The notes: generated from the letters alone by a model not told the origin. Positions 6,067 through 13,642 are shown, counted from the first letter of the stretch. The stretch: DNA of 19,510 nt from Eggerthellaceae bacterium (GCA_900753095.1 CAADXT010000129.1:1-19510), one strand, 5' to 3'. Made by a program: numbers and translations.

Positions 6067-7523
6067 CTAGCTCAACCTGCCGGCTTGGTAGGCGCTCATG
6101 AACTCCTGGTAGTCCTGCTCGTTTTGGTCGGCGTAGCTTTGCGCAAAGGAAAGCAATGCCTTGTCGAACGTGTCGCTTTTGCCCAGGTAGCCTGAAATCG
6201 AGAAGCGGTTGCCGGTTCGTGCATGGGCATGCGCCAGCGTCCAGCCGCATACTCTGGCCAGGGCGGTAAGCGATTCGGCGTTGATGGTTTCCAGGTCGAA
6301 CGAGCCTTTGCCGTCCCACAGCTGGCGCACGTAGAAATCGTGCAGCTTCCCGTCCAGCCCCACGGCGCGCGTCCAACCAAGGAAGATATCACCCGCCGTC
6401 TGCATGGCGCGCTGCCCTTCCACCACGCGCTGGCCATGCTGCAGGAAGGGCGATTTGCCCACGTAGCGTTCCAGCACCGATTCCTGCGCTTCCTTGATCT
6501 GCAGAACCAGCATGTCGCTTGCGCTGCTGCCTTCCATCACCACGATCCAGGCGCGCGTTCCCACGCTGCCCACGCCTACGACCTTTCGCGCGATGTCGAC
6601 AGCGCGGTACTGCTTTACCAGGTGCTGCTTGTCGCGGCTGAGGCTTTTACGGTATTCCGCCAGCACAAGGGCTATGAAGCGCTCGTATTCCTTTTCGGTG
6701 TGGTTTGCTATAAGCGGGTCGGTGTTGGTTTTCAGCAACTCGCGCATAGGCACGATAAGAGGCGGCTGGCTTACGATGCGCAGCTTGCCGTCCTCTATCT
6801 CCGTGAACTTCGAAACTGCGCGTGAGCTGTTCTTCTTTCGCGCCTTTTCGATGGTCTTGCTTGCGGTTTTGCGGGATGCTTTGGGAATCTGCTGGGCAAT
6901 ATGGGCGGAAAGCTTCTCGACATCGGCATGGGCGTACCATACGTCCAATGTGCCCATTTCCGCGAAGCCGTTCATGGCGTTGCGGTATCCCAATACGCCG
7001 GCAAGCACCGCCTTCGAGCGTTCTTCTGGGGCGAACCCGCGTTGGCGTGCGCAGATCTCTATGCTGGCAACAAGCCGCTTCACGTCCCATTCCCACGGCC
7101 CGCGCGCTGTTTCGTCGAAGTCGTTGATGTCGAACACCAAACGGCGTTCGGGCGATTGGAACAGGCCGAAGTTCGAGATGTGAGCGTCGCCGCATGCTTG
7201 CACGTGAATGCCGGTTTGCGGCGTTTGGGCCAAGTCGTTCGCCATGACAAGCGCGCTTCCGCGATAGAACGTGAAGGGCGATTCTGCCATGCGCTCATAG
7301 CGGATGGCAGAAGCTCCCGAACACGGCTTGCTCCTTGCGAGGCAAGCAGCTCAACGGGGCTTTTGCGGCCCTCGGGCGCCTTCCATTCGCCATGCGAGGT
7401 GCGCGGTGTGCCCTTGCGCAGCTCCTTGCCCTTCCTGCGGCTCTCTTCTGCGGAAACCTGGTCATCGAATGCCAGGTTGTGCCTGATGTTGTTGCGGACT
7501 TGTTCGAATTGGCTGATAAGCAT
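6067..7523 (-). pseudogene. DUF2252-family gene interrupted by a one-base frameshift
   Basis: Frame 1 starts at ATG 7523, 6 nt after AAGGAG, and gives MLISQFEQVRNNIRH, then GKELRKGTPRTSHGEWKAP and SPVELLASQGASRVRELLP, which is the normal DUF2252 N-terminus. At about 7308-7303 the family sequence continues in another frame as IRYERMAESPFTFYRG, then HVQACGDAHISNFG and FDINDFDETARGPWEWDV, down to the stop at 6067. The whole stretch is 1457 nt, one base short of a 486-codon gene. The junction CTGCCATCC has no slippery heptamer, so a deletion or sequence error is likelier than programmed shifting. CGDAHxxNFG and DFDE resemble the catalytic and metal loops of kinase-like (PKL) folds; the function is unknown. 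It starts 20 nt after the upstream hydrolase-like gene, so the two form an operon. An internal start at 7290 could still give a truncated 407-residue product. Confidence 0.88.
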
Positions 7524-7543
7524 ACCCGGCTCCTTGCTTTGCG

Positions 7544-9343
7544 CTATCCGATGCAGCTATTGAGGAATTCGTTCAAGGCGTTCTCGTAGGCAGTGGGGCA
7601 GGCGAACGACGCTTGGCAGTGGCCTGCGCTGGGAGCGTACAGGAACACGTTGCCTGTGACGCTCCACGCCATATGGGGCGATGCCTCGAACGTGGTTTGC
7701 GCTTCTTCGTCTATGCTCGGCTGATCTGCGAACAGGTCGGAAAGGTCGTCTTCGGGGTATTCCGCGAAGGGATCTTCTTCGGCGGGCTTTTCCTCGGAGC
7801 CGCGGTCTTGCTCGTCGGGCTCCTGAGCGGTTTCCTCTTCAACTTCCGGCGCTTCGTCTGCCGTTGTTTCTGGGTCGTCGAGCACGGTCAGCTCGGAGGC
7901 CACCTCGAGGGCGGAAAGGCGCATGGTCTGCTGCTCTTCCAGCGGCTGCTCCTGGCTAGATTCGTCGGCTTGGGGCTTGTCGGCCTCTTCGGCACTTTCG
8001 GCTTCAGGCTCTTCATTGCTGTTGTCGCACTCGGGTGCAGCGCATTCCGCATCGTTTGCGGGCTCTTCGGATTCGGCCACTTCAGCGGCCTCTTCGATGC
8101 TTTGGGCAGCTTTCTGCTCTTCTGCTTCGGCTTTGGCGGCTGCCTTCGCTTCCACTTCAGCGGCTTTCTGGGCTGCTTGCTCGGCAGCAAGGGCCGCTTC
8201 AGCCTTCATTTGCGCCACATCTGCCATGGTTTCCTTCGCGGCAAGCGCCTCGACAATCGAATCCACCTCGCATCCCGCTGCCTTGGCCAGGTAAACGCCC
8301 ATATACGGCGGGGTGGAGGCATCTTTTTCGCTCTGCATGATGAACAGCGGCGTGGTTACCCCCTGCAAAGAGGCAAGCACGTTGGCTTCAGCCAAATCGT
8401 AGCCGCCCTTGGCCTTGCGCAGCGCCACGCGATACAGGTCAAGCGCGGGTTGGGGCTTTGCGAAGCCGGTGCCAAGGCGCAAGGTTGCCTCGTTCCAGGC
8501 GTCGGTGTAGGCGGAGTCGCAAATGATGGCGCGCACCTGAGCGGGGAAATCGGTTTCCTCGGCGGCGAACAGCGCGGCGGTTGCGCCCATGCCCTGACCG
8601 TGGATGATGATCTGGGCTTCTTCGCCTGTGCGGGCGGCAATCCAGCTGCACCAGGCTATGACGTCGCGGCGGTCAAGCCAGCCCGATCCTGCCCATTCTC
8701 CTTCGCTTTCGCCGTGGGCGCGCATATCCACCAGCATGATGTTGCAGTCGTGCGCGGCGTAGATGCGCGAAAATGCCAGGCTGTCGCGCCAGGTGCCGCC
8801 GAATCCGTGCAGCATCAGAACCCATGGGCGCTCACGCTTCGTGCCGGGTATCATGCGCCCAACAAGCGACGTCCCATCGTCGGAGCGAACTTGGATACGA
8901 CGGGGCGTGCGGGCGTTAACCACCCATTCGTTTACCAGCACCGCCTCGGTGGCGCGGTGAAGGTCGATGGCTGCCGCTTCCTCGTCGGTGAGCGTTGGGG
9001 TTTCCCGTTTGATGTCCTCTGCATCGGCGGCAAGGTACCTGCCCAGGGGGCTTTTGCTGTAGTGGGTTTCCTGATGGCCGAAGAATCGGGTTGTGGACGT
9101 GCGCGCCACGATTGCCAGGATGGCCAACGCGGCAAGGCAGACGGTGACAAGCGTGATGCCGATGAAGAAAAGCCCCTGCAGATACAGGAACACCCCAAGG
9201 GCGATGATCAGAATCGATGCAAAAAGGCAAAGCCGCGCCCGCCACGCAGTGGGGCGCACATACGTTTCCCCGCTGCAGTCGATCGTCGAAGCTGCGAGGG
9301 ATTGGGGGGCCTGCTCATTCAATGTTTCGTTTGGTGTGCTCAT
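7544..9343 (-). CDS. Membrane-anchored alpha/beta-hydrolase-fold protein lacking the nucleophilic Ser
   Basis: 599 residues; ATG 9343 follows AAGGAAGG with 7-nt spacing. Two adjacent hydrophobic helices (about 36-58 and 59-82) anchor it, so both termini probably face the cytosol. The hydrolase fold starts near residue 140: oxyanion motif HGFGG (179-183), MLVDMRAHGESEG (202-215), and the nucleophile elbow GQGMG (249-253), where GxSxG relatives have Ser and this protein has Gly251. The acid Asp341 (QSEKDASTPP) and the His575 region (YAPSAGHCQASFACPTAYENAL) are present. Between them, about residues 360-548 are an insertion: first an Ala/Glu/Lys helix or coiled coil, then a Glu/Asp/Pro-rich disordered stretch, before strand and helix resume at NVFLYAP. 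Serine hydrolysis is therefore unlikely by the usual mechanism. It is the first gene of an operon with DUF2252. Confidence 0.9.
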   Translation of the reverse strand: MSTPNETLNEQAPQSLAASTIDCSGETYVRPTAWRARLCLFASILIIALGVFLYLQGLFFIGITLVTVCLAALAILAIVARTSTTRFFGHQETHYSKSPLGRYLAADAEDIKRETPTLTDEEAAAIDLHRATEAVLVNEWVVNARTPRRIQVRSDDGTSLVGRMIPGTKRERPWVLMLHGFGGTWRDSLAFSRIYAAHDCNIMLVDMRAHGESEGEWAGSGWLDRRDVIAWCSWIAARTGEEAQIIIHGQGMGATAALFAAEETDFPAQVRAIICDSAYTDAWNEATLRLGTGFAKPQPALDLYRVALRKAKGGYDLAEANVLASLQGVTTPLFIMQSEKDASTPPYMGVYLAKAAGCEVDSIVEALAAKETMADVAQMKAEAALAAEQAAQKAAEVEAKAAAKAEAEEQKAAQSIEEAAEVAESEEPANDAECAAPECDNSNEEPEAESAEEADKPQADESSQEQPLEEQQTMRLSALEVASELTVLDDPETTADEAPEVEEETAQEPDEQDRGSEEKPAEEDPFAEYPEDDLSDLFADQPSIDEEAQTTFEASPHMAWSVTGNVFLYAPSAGHCQASFACPTAYENALNEFLNSCIG

Positions 9344-9416
9344 GGTACCGCCTTCCTTAGATAAGGGTACTCGGTTCGCGCCCCGCGGGGGAGAGCGTTG
9401 CCGATTTTTAGCCCCG

Positions 9417-9462
9417 AAAACGCGATAACCCCACGAAGCGGGGTGGTGCTTCGCGGGGTTAT
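9417..9462 (-). terminator. Terminator after the UspA-fusion gene
   Basis: 15-bp stem with one mismatch (9425-9439 against 9448-9462, core ATAACCCC / GGGGTTAT) and an 8-nt loop. On the minus strand a TTTT run follows after a 4-nt gap, which is weaker than usual. It lies between the stop of the UspA fusion and the hydrolase operon. Confidence 0.65.
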
Positions 9463-9493
9463 GCAGGAGGTAATGAAGGCGCGGTATTGTGCG

Positions 9494-10189
9494 CTATTTC
9501 ACGATAAGGACCGGGCAGTTCACGTTTTCGCTTACGCTGCGGCTTACGCTGCCAAGGAGCAGTTCCTTGATACCGCTCAGGCCGCGCGAGCCCATAACGA
9601 CCAGGTTCGCCTGAGTGTCGCGCGCTTCGCCCACGATAGCGGCGGCAGCTTCGCCCGTGCAAACCTTTTCGGTTGCCTTGATGCCAGCGTTTGCGAGGGC
9701 CTGCGTTGCGCTCTTGGCTGCATCGGTTGCGCGAGTGGCGCTTACCTCGGAAGCGCTTTCTGCAACGGAGAGCACCTCGATGTTCGAAACGCGCTTCATG
9801 TCGATGGCGTGGGCGGCGAAGGTGATGGCCTCAAGCGATGCTTTCGAGCCATCGGTTGCGATAAGCAGGTTGCTTACGGAAGAGTCGAGCACCTGCGTTG
9901 CCGTTTCGTTGGCAAGGCGCGCGGCGTCCAAGCGGCGATTGCGGAAGTACACGGCCCAGTTCACGGCCAGGCAGATGAGGTTGATGAAGTACACGGCAAG
10001 AACCCAGTTGATCATGCCCGAGGCGAACTTCGCGGCGATGCCAGCAAGGTAGCCGACGGTGATGAGAAGGATGAACTGCCAGCTGGTGCCTGCGGCGGTT
10101 CCCGCTTTGAAGTTCTTGTAGGCGTTGATAGGCCAAGACAATCCGAAGCAGATAAGCATTGCGGCTTCAAGCACTTGGGCAATCATCAT
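9494..10189 (-). CDS. Fusion of an N-terminal PQ-loop-like membrane domain and a universal stress protein (UspA) domain
   Basis: 231 residues; ATG 10189 lies 9 nt after AAGGAG, and a second ATG follows directly. Residues 1-88 hold three hydrophobic segments (about 5-20, 38-57, 60-82) with the motif CFGLSWPINAYKNFKAGTA, resembling half of a PQ-loop/SemiSWEET transporter. Residues 105-231 are a UspA domain: strand LLIATDGS (108-115) and the nucleotide motif G-2x-G-9x-GS (Gly200, Gly203, Gly213, Ser214), ending in CPVLIVK, so ATP binding is predicted. The domains are joined by a basic YFRNRRLD, which should place the UspA part in the cytosol. This suggests an ATP- or stress-sensing part attached to a small carrier or membrane anchor. 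It is divergent from a LysR gene that may regulate it. Confidence 0.88.
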   Translation of the reverse strand: MMIAQVLEAAMLICFGLSWPINAYKNFKAGTAAGTSWQFILLITVGYLAGIAAKFASGMINWVLAVYFINLICLAVNWAVYFRNRRLDAARLANETATQVLDSSVSNLLIATDGSKASLEAITFAAHAIDMKRVSNIEVLSVAESASEVSATRATDAAKSATQALANAGIKATEKVCTGEAAAAIVGEARDTQANLVVMGSRGLSGIKELLLGSVSRSVSENVNCPVLIVK

Positions 10190-10228
10190 GGTAGCGTTCT
10201 CCTTGGGGTTCGATGTTCAACGATGATC

Positions 10229-10257
10229 AGGCTATTCTGTGAACGCATTCATTTCAA
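10229..10257 (-). promoter_or_regulatory. Candidate promoter of the UspA-fusion gene
   Basis: On the minus strand TTGAAA (10257-10252), a 17-nt spacer and TAGCCT (10234-10229). The -35 is good and the -10 is weak. It lies in the divergent gap with the LysR gene. Confidence 0.4.
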
Positions 10258-10265
10258 ATATCGTT

Positions 10266-10296
10266 TTGTCATTAAATGATGCAGATACGGTATGAT
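10266..10296 (+). promoter_or_regulatory. Candidate LysR promoter giving a near-leaderless mRNA
   Basis: TTGTCA (10266-10271), a 19-nt spacer and TATGAT (10291-10296). The -10 ends 6 nt before the chosen ATG at 10303, so initiation would fall on or next to the start codon. The spacer overlaps the odd-centred palindrome TCATTAAATGA (10269-10279), which fits an autoregulatory site. An alternative -35 is TCATTA with a 16-nt spacer. Confidence 0.45.
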
Positions 10297-10302
10297 TCAG
10301 AT

Positions 10303-11154
10303 ATGGACACCCAGCAGCTGAAATACTTTCTCGACGTTGCCGAAACCGAGCATATGACGAAGAGCGCAAAGAGGCTCAGCATCGCCCAGCCTGCCCTGAG
10401 CCGCTCAATCTCGCGCCTCGAGCATGAGCTGGGCGTTTGCCTGTTCCGACGTGAAGGCAGGGGACTGCGCCTTACCGACGAGGGAAAGCTCTTCCAACAT
10501 GGGCTTTTGCCGCTTGTGCGTGAGCTCGACTCCCTCTGCGCGGAAGTCCGGGGTGCGGAAAGCGGAAGCCGCGAGGTGCGCGTTCACCTTGGGGCGGCAT
10601 CGCACATTGCCGCCGATGCCGTGGCTTCGTGGATGGCAGAGGCCCCCAACAGGCGCATCTCCCTTACCCAGCTGGCCACGCAGGGCAGGGAGCCCGATGT
10701 GGTGGTTGACTCTTCGGCCCCTTCCACGTGCGCGAAGCTCGAGCGGTTCGCCGAGCGCATGATGCTTGCGGCTCCGGAAAGCCATGAGTTCTCGCGCGTG
10801 CCGGTTCCCCTAGACGAGCTGAAGGGGCTCGACTTCGTTTCGCTTTCGTCTTCTTCGGGCTTTACCCGTTTCACGAAGGAGCTTTGCGCGTCCATGGGCT
10901 TTGCGCCGCGCATTTCCTTTGAAAGCGACAACCCCAGCGTTGTGCGCAAGATGATTGGCTTGGGGCTTGGTGTGGGCTTTTGGCCCGAGCGAAGCTGGGG
11001 GGAAACACGCGGCGAGGGCGTTGCGCTTCTGCCCCTCGACGTTCAGCAGCAGCGCGAAGTATATGTTTGGGTTTCCGCGGCTGCTGCGGAAAATGCCTCT
11101 GCTCTTGCGTTCTTCGACTACCTTTGCGCGTACTTTGCCCAGTGCTTTTCGTAA
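10303..11154 (+). CDS. LysR-family transcriptional regulator
   Basis: 283 residues from ATG 10303 (MDTQQLKYFLDVAE), which matches the family N-terminus exactly; a start at 10276 would add nine residues with no family support. There is no ribosome site before ATG 10303, but a -10 lies 6 nt upstream, so the mRNA may be leaderless. The winged helix-turn-helix covers residues 1-60 (MTKSAKRLSIAQPALSRSIS, then LEHELGVCLFRREGRGLRLT). The effector domain is shorter than usual in its first lobe (IAADAVASWMAEAPNRRISL to PDVVVDSS), and the second lobe is normal with LDFVSLSSSSGFT and GLGVGFWPERSW. It is divergent from the UspA fusion and 120 nt upstream of the AGCS symporter; either could be its target. 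The ligand is unknown. Confidence 0.92.
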   Translation: MDTQQLKYFLDVAETEHMTKSAKRLSIAQPALSRSISRLEHELGVCLFRREGRGLRLTDEGKLFQHGLLPLVRELDSLCAEVRGAESGSREVRVHLGAASHIAADAVASWMAEAPNRRISLTQLATQGREPDVVVDSSAPSTCAKLERFAERMMLAAPESHEFSRVPVPLDELKGLDFVSLSSSSGFTRFTKELCASMGFAPRISFESDNPSVVRKMIGLGLGVGFWPERSWGETRGEGVALLPLDVQQQREVYVWVSAAAAENASALAFFDYLCAYFAQCFS

Positions 11155-11191
11155 GGTGGTTCGCTGCCGCGCACGGCGCTAACTTGTCCGT

Positions 11192-11233
11192 TTTGTTAAA
11201 CAAATGCACAAAGTGTTAAACGAGGCATAGAAT
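11192..11233 (+). promoter_or_regulatory. AGCS gene promoter region with GTTAAAC direct repeats
   Basis: TAGAAT (11228-11233) with a weak TGCACA (11205-11210) at 17-nt spacing. GTTAAAC occurs at 11195-11201 and 11215-11221, exactly 20 nt or about two helical turns apart. The first copy is inside the 13-nt odd palindrome TTTGTTAAACAAA (11192-11204). This looks like a regulator site, possibly for the LysR protein just upstream. Confidence 0.45.
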
Positions 11234-11274
11234 ATTTAGCTAGCTCTTACCCAAAAATTAAAGATAGGTACCCA

Positions 11275-12714
11275 ATGGATTTAACAGAATTGTTAAATGC
11301 GGTGGACGCTGCTGTGTGGGGTCCACCTATGATCATCCTGCTCTTGGGATGTCACATCTACACCACCATCCGCACGAAATGCATTCAGCGCAAACTTCCC
11401 CTTGCGCTGAAGCTTTCCGTCACGAAAGACGATGACGCCGAAGGCGACGTAAGCAACTTCGGCGCAATGGCCACGTCGCTCGCCTCCACTTTGGGCACGG
11501 GCTCCATTGTGGGCGTTGCCACGGCAGTACTTTCCGGCGGGCCTGGTGCGGTGCTGTGGATGTGGCTTACTGGCATCCTTGGCATGGCAACCAAGTACAC
11601 CGAGGTGTTCGCCGCCATGAAGTACCGCGTGAAAGACTGGCGCGGTGAGATGATGGGCGGCGCCATGCACGTGTGGGAGCAGCGCTACAAGCGCGCTGAC
11701 GGAACGGTGCCTTGGTGGGCAAAGCTCGCCGCAATCTGGTTCGCCCTCCTTGCCTGCTTCACCATCTTCGGCATCGGTTCTGCAGTGCAGACCAGTGCCA
11801 TCACCAGCGTTGTTCAGGCGAACTTCGGTTGGGACCCCGCCATCGTTTCCGCGTTCGTGTGCGGCACGGCGCTGCTTATCATCCTCGGCGGCTTGCAGAA
11901 AGTCTCCAGCATCTGCGAGAAGTTGGTGCCCATCATGGGCGGCGCCTACATCGTGGGCTGCATCTACATCCTCGTTTGCAACAGCCCGTATCTGCTTGAG
12001 GCGTTCTCGCTGATCTTCGAGTGCGCGTTCACCCCTAAGGCGGCGTTCGGCGGCGCGGTTGGCTCGGGCATCATGTTCGCCCTCCAGTTCGGTTGCGCCC
12101 GCGGCTTGTTCTCCAACGAGGCCGGCCTTGGCACGGCTCCGCTCATCTCCTCTGCCGCTGCATCCAAGAACCCTGCTCGTCAGGCCCTTGTTGCCATGAC
12201 GGGCCCCTTCTGGTGTACCGTGGTGATTTGCCTGGTTAGCGGCTTGGTTATCGTAAGCACGCTGTGCGCTCACCCCACGCTCATCGCCGATGCGGGCGTT
12301 GCCGACGGTGCGACGCTTGCCAACGCGGTGTTCGGAACCATCCCGGTTATCGGCACGCCGGTGCTGATGCTGGGCATCATCTGCTTTGCGTACTCCACCA
12401 TTCTTGGTTGGAGCTACTATGGCGAGCGCGTAACCCTGTACCTGTTCGGCCGCCGTTGGGTTCCGCTCTACATCGGCCTGTACATCTGCATGGGCTTTTT
12501 GGGCGGCATCGGCGTGGGCGACATCGCCTGGACGGCAACGGACATCGCCAATGCGCTTATGGCCATCCCCAACATCATCATGGTGTTGCTGTGCACGGGC
12601 ATGGTTGCCAAGGAAACGCAGCACTATGTATACGATGGCAACATCGACGAAGAGTACGACCATCATGCGCCCACGCTTGAAGAGAAGAGCGTGTTCTTAA
12701 GGAAAACCGCTTAA
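11275..12714 (+). CDS. Alanine/glycine:cation symporter (AGCS family)
   Basis: 479-residue inner-membrane transporter that takes up alanine or glycine with sodium or protons, of normal family length. ATG 11275 follows AAAGATAGG. Family signatures are ATSLASTLGTGSIVGVATA (66-84), which corresponds to the AT(A)LA..GTGNI.GVA motif, and GLFSNEAGLGTAPLISSAAA (from 278), close to the AGCS FSNEAGLGSAP signature. About 10-11 hydrophobic segments can be seen. The C-terminus is a short hydrophilic, acidic tail (DGNIDEEYDHHAPTLEEKS). It is a single-gene unit with its own promoter and a strong terminator. The LysR gene is immediately upstream. Amino-acid uptake would suit an amino-acid-fermenting gut anaerobe. 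The exact substrate is not determined. Confidence 0.96.
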   Translation: MDLTELLNAVDAAVWGPPMIILLLGCHIYTTIRTKCIQRKLPLALKLSVTKDDDAEGDVSNFGAMATSLASTLGTGSIVGVATAVLSGGPGAVLWMWLTGILGMATKYTEVFAAMKYRVKDWRGEMMGGAMHVWEQRYKRADGTVPWWAKLAAIWFALLACFTIFGIGSAVQTSAITSVVQANFGWDPAIVSAFVCGTALLIILGGLQKVSSICEKLVPIMGGAYIVGCIYILVCNSPYLLEAFSLIFECAFTPKAAFGGAVGSGIMFALQFGCARGLFSNEAGLGTAPLISSAAASKNPARQALVAMTGPFWCTVVICLVSGLVIVSTLCAHPTLIADAGVADGATLANAVFGTIPVIGTPVLMLGIICFAYSTILGWSYYGERVTLYLFGRRWVPLYIGLYICMGFLGGIGVGDIAWTATDIANALMAIPNIIMVLLCTGMVAKETQHYVYDGNIDEEYDHHAPTLEEKSVFLRKTA

Positions 12715-12739
12715 GGGGCTGGTTGCCCTTAACTGAGAG

Positions 12740-12773
12740 GCTCCCTCGCGTTTGTACGGGGGAGCTTTTTTTT
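12740..12773 (+). terminator. Intrinsic terminator of the AGCS gene
   Basis: GCTCCCTCG (12740-12748) pairs with CGGGGGAGC (12757-12765) with one G-U pair, 8-nt loop, followed by eight T residues (12766-12773). Confidence 0.93.
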
Positions 12774-12783
12774 CGTGCGGCAT

Positions 12784-12815
12784 AAAAAATCCCCGCTCGC
12801 TGGACGGGCGGGGAT
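12784..12815 (-). terminator. Intrinsic terminator of the DJ-1/PfpI gene
   Basis: ATCCCCGCTCG (12789-12799) pairs with CGGGCGGGGAT (12805-12815) with one wobble and a 5-nt loop; on the minus strand six T residues follow. It is placed back-to-back with the AGCS terminator, insulating the convergent genes. Confidence 0.9.
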
Positions 12816-12838
12816 GAAGAAGGGCTTGGCCTGTTGGG

Positions 12839-13417
12839 CTAGATCTCGATGGTGGCGCCCATCAGCTTTGCGAACTCGCGGCAAATAGCTGTGTTGCCGG
12901 GCCATGCGGGCGACGTTACCAAGTTGCGGTCAACCACTGCCTGGTCGGCGGGAACCTCCTTGTAGGTTCCTCCGGCAAGCGTGATGTCGGGGCCAACGGC
13001 GGGGTAGGCTGTTGCGGTGTAGCCTTCCAGCACGCCGGCTGCGGTAAGCACCTGCGGGCCATGGCAGATGGCGGCGACGGGCTTGTTTGCGGCGAAGAAC
13101 TCGCGCGTGATCTCAAGAACGCGGGGATTCAGGCGGATGTACTCAGGTGCGCGTCCGCCGGTGATGAACAGGCCTTCGTATTCTTCGGTTTTAACCTCAT
13201 CGAAGTTGGCGGTAAGCGCGAAGTTGTGGCCGCGAAGCTCGGTGTAGGTCTGTTCGCCCAGGAAATCGTGAACAGCGGTTGCTACGGTGTCTCCTGCGCT
13301 CTTCTCGGGGCATACCGCATCAACCTGGTAGCCCAGCATGGAAAGCGCCTGGAAGGGGACCATCGTTTCGTAATCTTCAGTGAAATCGCCGCAAAGCAGC
13401 AGAACCTTCTTGGTCAT
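12839..13417 (-). CDS. DJ-1/PfpI superfamily protein
   Basis: 192-residue cytosolic protein of the class-I glutamine-amidotransferase-like fold. Start at ATG 13417 (MTKKVLLLCGDFTEDYE) after AAAGAAGAA; an open frame continues upstream to 13633 but runs across the promoter and toward the neighbouring terminator, so it is rejected. The nucleophile elbow AAICHGPQVL holds Cys118 followed by His119, and the N-terminal acidic pocket DYETMVP (Glu17) matches the Glu that activates the DJ-1 cysteine. ITGGRAPEYIR (85-95) is the conserved GG loop. Members act as glyoxalases or deglycases, chaperones or proteases; the longer form here with an SPAWPGN segment (C-terminal third) is closest to glyoxalase-type PfpI proteins, which is inference. 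It is transcribed alone, with a palindrome at its promoter and its own terminator. Confidence 0.93.
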   Translation of the reverse strand: MTKKVLLLCGDFTEDYETMVPFQALSMLGYQVDAVCPEKSAGDTVATAVHDFLGEQTYTELRGHNFALTANFDEVKTEEYEGLFITGGRAPEYIRLNPRVLEITREFFAANKPVAAICHGPQVLTAAGVLEGYTATAYPAVGPDITLAGGTYKEVPADQAVVDRNLVTSPAWPGNTAICREFAKLMGATIEI

Positions 13418-13472
13418 GGCAGTTCTTCTTTCTGGTAAAAGGTGCAAGCGGATTGCCTGCTCTGTTGCTGCC

Positions 13473-13501
13473 ATTCTATAGGGCAATGTGAACATGTTCA
13501 C
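13473..13501 (-). promoter_or_regulatory. DJ-1/PfpI promoter with a perfect 14-bp palindrome
   Basis: On the minus strand TGAACA (13500-13495), a 16-nt spacer and TAGAAT (13478-13473). The perfect palindrome GTGAACATGTTCAC (13488-13501) covers the -35, which is a typical repressor operator position. Initiation near 13466 would leave a leader of about 50 nt. The rest of the gap up to 13609 shows nothing recognisable. Confidence 0.6.
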
Positions 13502-13608
13502 GAATGGTTGCGCTTTTCCTTTTGGGCGGCGCTGCTTTCGGGGGCAACGGCAATGCTGCATCGATTTTTTGCAACGCATTTCTTCTTGTGTTCGGTTTCC
13601 GGGAAACG

Positions 13609-13642
13609 AAAAACGCCCCAAGGCATTAGCCAAGGGGCGTTT
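13609..13642 (-). terminator. Intrinsic terminator of the YjiH-family gene
   Basis: AAACGCCCC (13611-13619) pairs with GGGGCGTTT (13634-13642); the interior GGC-ATTA-GCC can extend the hairpin. On the minus strand TTTTTCGTTT follows. Confidence 0.88.

Noticed and set aside
7613..9364. 583-codon plus-strand open frame opposite the hydrolase-like gene
   Set aside because: It mirrors the real gene on the minus strand, has a Cys/Gly/Phe-rich composition without domains, and is caused by GC-biased codons.
11155..11274. Glycine riboswitch upstream of the AGCS symporter
   Set aside because: The 120-nt leader has no riboswitch core that I recognise and is mostly promoter.
11293..12666. 457-codon minus-strand open frame opposite the AGCS symporter
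   Set aside because: The plus strand encodes a clear AGCS protein with signature motifs; the reverse frame is His/Arg/Glu-rich and has no family features.
13418..13633. N-terminal extension of the DJ-1/PfpI protein
   Set aside because: It runs over the promoter palindrome and toward the YjiH terminator; the family start at ATG 13417 has a ribosome site.
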